7,047 nucleotides of DNA from Bacteroidota bacterium. Lineage in GTDB: Bacteria; Bacteroidota; Bacteroidia; Chitinophagales; Chitinophagaceae. The translations under genes and the position numbers were made by a program. Of this stretch, positions 6,121 through 7,047 are shown piece after piece. The stretch is taken from NCBI GenBank assembly GCA_023396345.1, contig JAEWWO010000264.1, forward strand, positions 1 through 7,047, in the 5' to 3' direction. Below the pieces are notes generated by a model. It had not been told where the DNA came from. It worked only from the letters and a program-made list of their open reading frames with translations, and did no database searches. Positions within the stretch are counted from its first letter, which is position 1. The number at the start of each line of letters is the position of its first letter.

Positions 6121-6200
6121 TTGTAATCACTTGTAAAAATATGAGTTATACGAGGCGTCCTCGCCTCGTATAACTATTTTATCGCCTCCGGCGATTACAA
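6121..6200. repeat. 80-bp palindromic (REP/MITE-like) element with nested hairpins
   Basis: The outer ends TTGTAATCAC (6121-6130) and GCGATTACAA (6191-6200) are inverted repeats matching at 9 of 10 positions. Inside are a perfect 14-bp inverted repeat (6144-6157 with 6162-6175, loop TCCT) and a second hairpin, ATCGCC (6181-6186) with GGCGAT (6190-6195), loop TCC. The GC-rich stems stand out from the AT-rich surroundings. Nested palindromes of this kind suggest a mobile repetitive family. It lies 22 bases after the ispG stop and about 90 bases before the next gene. No coding frame is supported in 6030-6222. Confidence 0.75.
6135..6175 (-). terminator. Strong hairpin with T-run downstream of ispG; likely intrinsic terminator
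   Basis: On the - strand the perfect 14-pair stem (AGTTATACGAGGCG, loop AGGA, then the complement) is followed by CATATTTTTAC, giving five consecutive T close to the stem. It sits within 80 bases after the ispG stop codon, so it probably ends ispG transcription and insulates the next gene. On the + strand the same stem is followed by ATTTTATC, a weaker terminator. Confidence 0.6.
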
Positions 6201-6222
6201 ATATTATTTATAAAGAAGAGAA

Positions 6223-7047
6223 CTATTCCTGCTCCACCCACGCATCATTTTCTTTTAATAAATTGATGAGTTCGTCAACGGCAATTTCACTGTCAATATT
6301 TCTTTTTACTACTTCTTTACCTTTGTACAAAGTGATTTTACCAACGCCACTGCCCACATATCCGAAATCAGCATCAGCCATTTCTCCCGGACCATTTACA
6401 ATACAGCCCATAATAGCAATTTTTACACCTTTGAGATGATGCGTTACTTCACGGATTTTAGCGGTTGTTTCCTGCAGGTCAAATAAGGTTCTGCCGCAAC
6501 TGGGACATGAAATGTATTCAGTTTTGGAAATGCGTGTGCGGGCTGCCTGTAGTATGCTAAATGCCGAAGCATTCAGGAATTGTTCAGGGCTATTATTTTC
6601 CTGATAATTTCTTCCGCTGGCTGCTGAGAAGTTTTCATTAAGCTCTTTGTATGCATTCTGTTTTAATCCCAGAGAAATACCATCGCCCATGCCATCAATC
6701 AACAATGCGCCGGCTTCGGTAGAATAATGAATTAAATGTTCATCGGTTGTTTGCCGGTCGCTGTCAATCATAACAACAACGGGGTTTTTGATTTTTCGAT
6801 TCATCAACTCAATAAACATGCGTCTTACAGCCTGCATGGCATTTTTCCTTTCGGAACTCAGACAAATAACTACTGACGGATCATTGGCAATACGATCGAG
6901 GAATGTAAAATCATTTACAGGAGTATCATCGTTAAAACAATCAATCATTACAAAGTTGAGCGTTGGATGTTTTCCTTTGTAACCAATAAAACCATGAATA
7001 TCGAAAATAGGAAAATATTTTTCTTTATTTTCAGCGAGCTGATAAGT
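6223..7047 (-). CDS. ispG: 4-hydroxy-3-methylbut-2-enyl diphosphate synthase IspG (GcpE), C-terminal 274 residues; 5' end outside window
   Basis: IspG is the iron-sulfur enzyme that reductively opens methylerythritol cyclodiphosphate to HMBPP in the MEP isoprenoid pathway, in the cytoplasm. The frame stays open to the window edge (upstream residues read TYQLAENEKKYFPIFDIHG), so the ATG at 6948 is internal. The [4Fe-4S] ligands are present: the two Cys of SCPSCGRTLFDLQ (codons 6505-6507 and 6496-6498), the Cys of IMGCIVNGPGE (6403-6405), and the Glu of that motif. The segment before them (SVVICLSSERKNAMQ ... VVVMIDSDRQTTDE ... GALLIDGMGDG) matches the inserted TIM-like middle domain of the long IspG form found in Bacteroidota, Chlamydiae and plants, rather than the short two-domain form of E. 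coli. No frameshift or missing ligand is seen, so it should be functional. A hairpin terminator lies just downstream. Confidence 0.96.
   Translation of the reverse strand, partial: TYQLAENKEKYFPIFDIHGFIGYKGKHPTLNFVMIDCFNDDTPVNDFTFLDRIANDPSVVICLSSERKNAMQAVRRMFIELMNRKIKNPVVVMIDSDRQTTDEHLIHYSTEAGALLIDGMGDGISLGLKQNAYKELNENFSAASGRNYQENNSPEQFLNASAFSILQAARTRISKTEYISCPSCGRTLFDLQETTAKIREVTHHLKGVKIAIMGCIVNGPGEMADADFGYVGSGVGKITLYKGKEVVKRNIDSEIAVDELINLLKENDAWVEQE

Noticed and set aside
6144..6195. GGA-containing hairpin loops as CsrA/RsmA binding sites
   Set aside because: CsrA is generally absent from Bacteroidota and the hairpins lie in a 3' region rather than at a translation start; a repeat or terminator explains them better.
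6946..6948. ATG at 6948 as the start of IspG
   Set aside because: The frame is open to the window edge with IspG-like residues before it, and a 241-residue protein would lack the catalytic barrel; the gene is simply cut by the window.

Overview
The window looks like chromosome of a Bacteroidota bacterium, possibly a Chitinophagaceae or Sphingobacteriia relative; the placement below phylum is a guess. The evidence is AT-rich DNA, starts without a clear Shine-Dalgarno sequence, signal peptidase sites with Gln at +1 (two A|Q sites), a lipoprotein beginning Cys-Lys-Asp-Asp, the long three-domain type of IspG, and an RND metal pump fused to its own outer-membrane channel.

Layout. Bases 1-4714 are read on the + strand. 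They hold the 3' part of a CusA/CzcA-type heavy-metal efflux pump gene fused to a TolC/CusC-like outer-membrane factor (cut by the left edge), an 11-base gap, the lipoprotein membrane-fusion adaptor, a 92-base gap with a GC-rich hairpin, and a small membrane-anchored haem-binding (CxxCH) protein. Bases 4715-4913 form a convergent junction with no gene. It carries a four-copy 9-bp tandem repeat and a 120-bp element with 20-bp terminal inverted repeats. Bases 4914-7047 are read on the - strand. Read from the right, they hold the C-terminal 274 residues of IspG (cut by the right edge), a 193-base gap with an 80-bp palindromic element and a possible operator, a 118-aa coiled-coil protein of unknown function, and a secreted 244-aa protein made of two related lipocalin-like repeats.

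How the genes work together. The fused pump-channel and the adaptor supply all three layers of a tripartite CBA metal-efflux system from two adjacent genes in the order A-C-B. The visible pump half resembles the CzcA/CnrA (Co/Zn/Cd/Ni) group in one loop motif, but the metal cannot be settled because the proton-relay helix lies outside the window. The haem-binding protein may be co-transcribed, though a hairpin separates it from the adaptor. The - strand genes look unrelated to metal efflux: IspG is a housekeeping enzyme of the MEP isoprenoid pathway, and the two small genes downstream probably form their own operon.

The points most worth a second look are the signal-peptide-like segment, with a signal peptidase site, inside the pump-channel fusion, and the two structured intergenic palindromic elements, which look like members of dispersed repeat families. 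I did not find a clearly new multi-gene system here.
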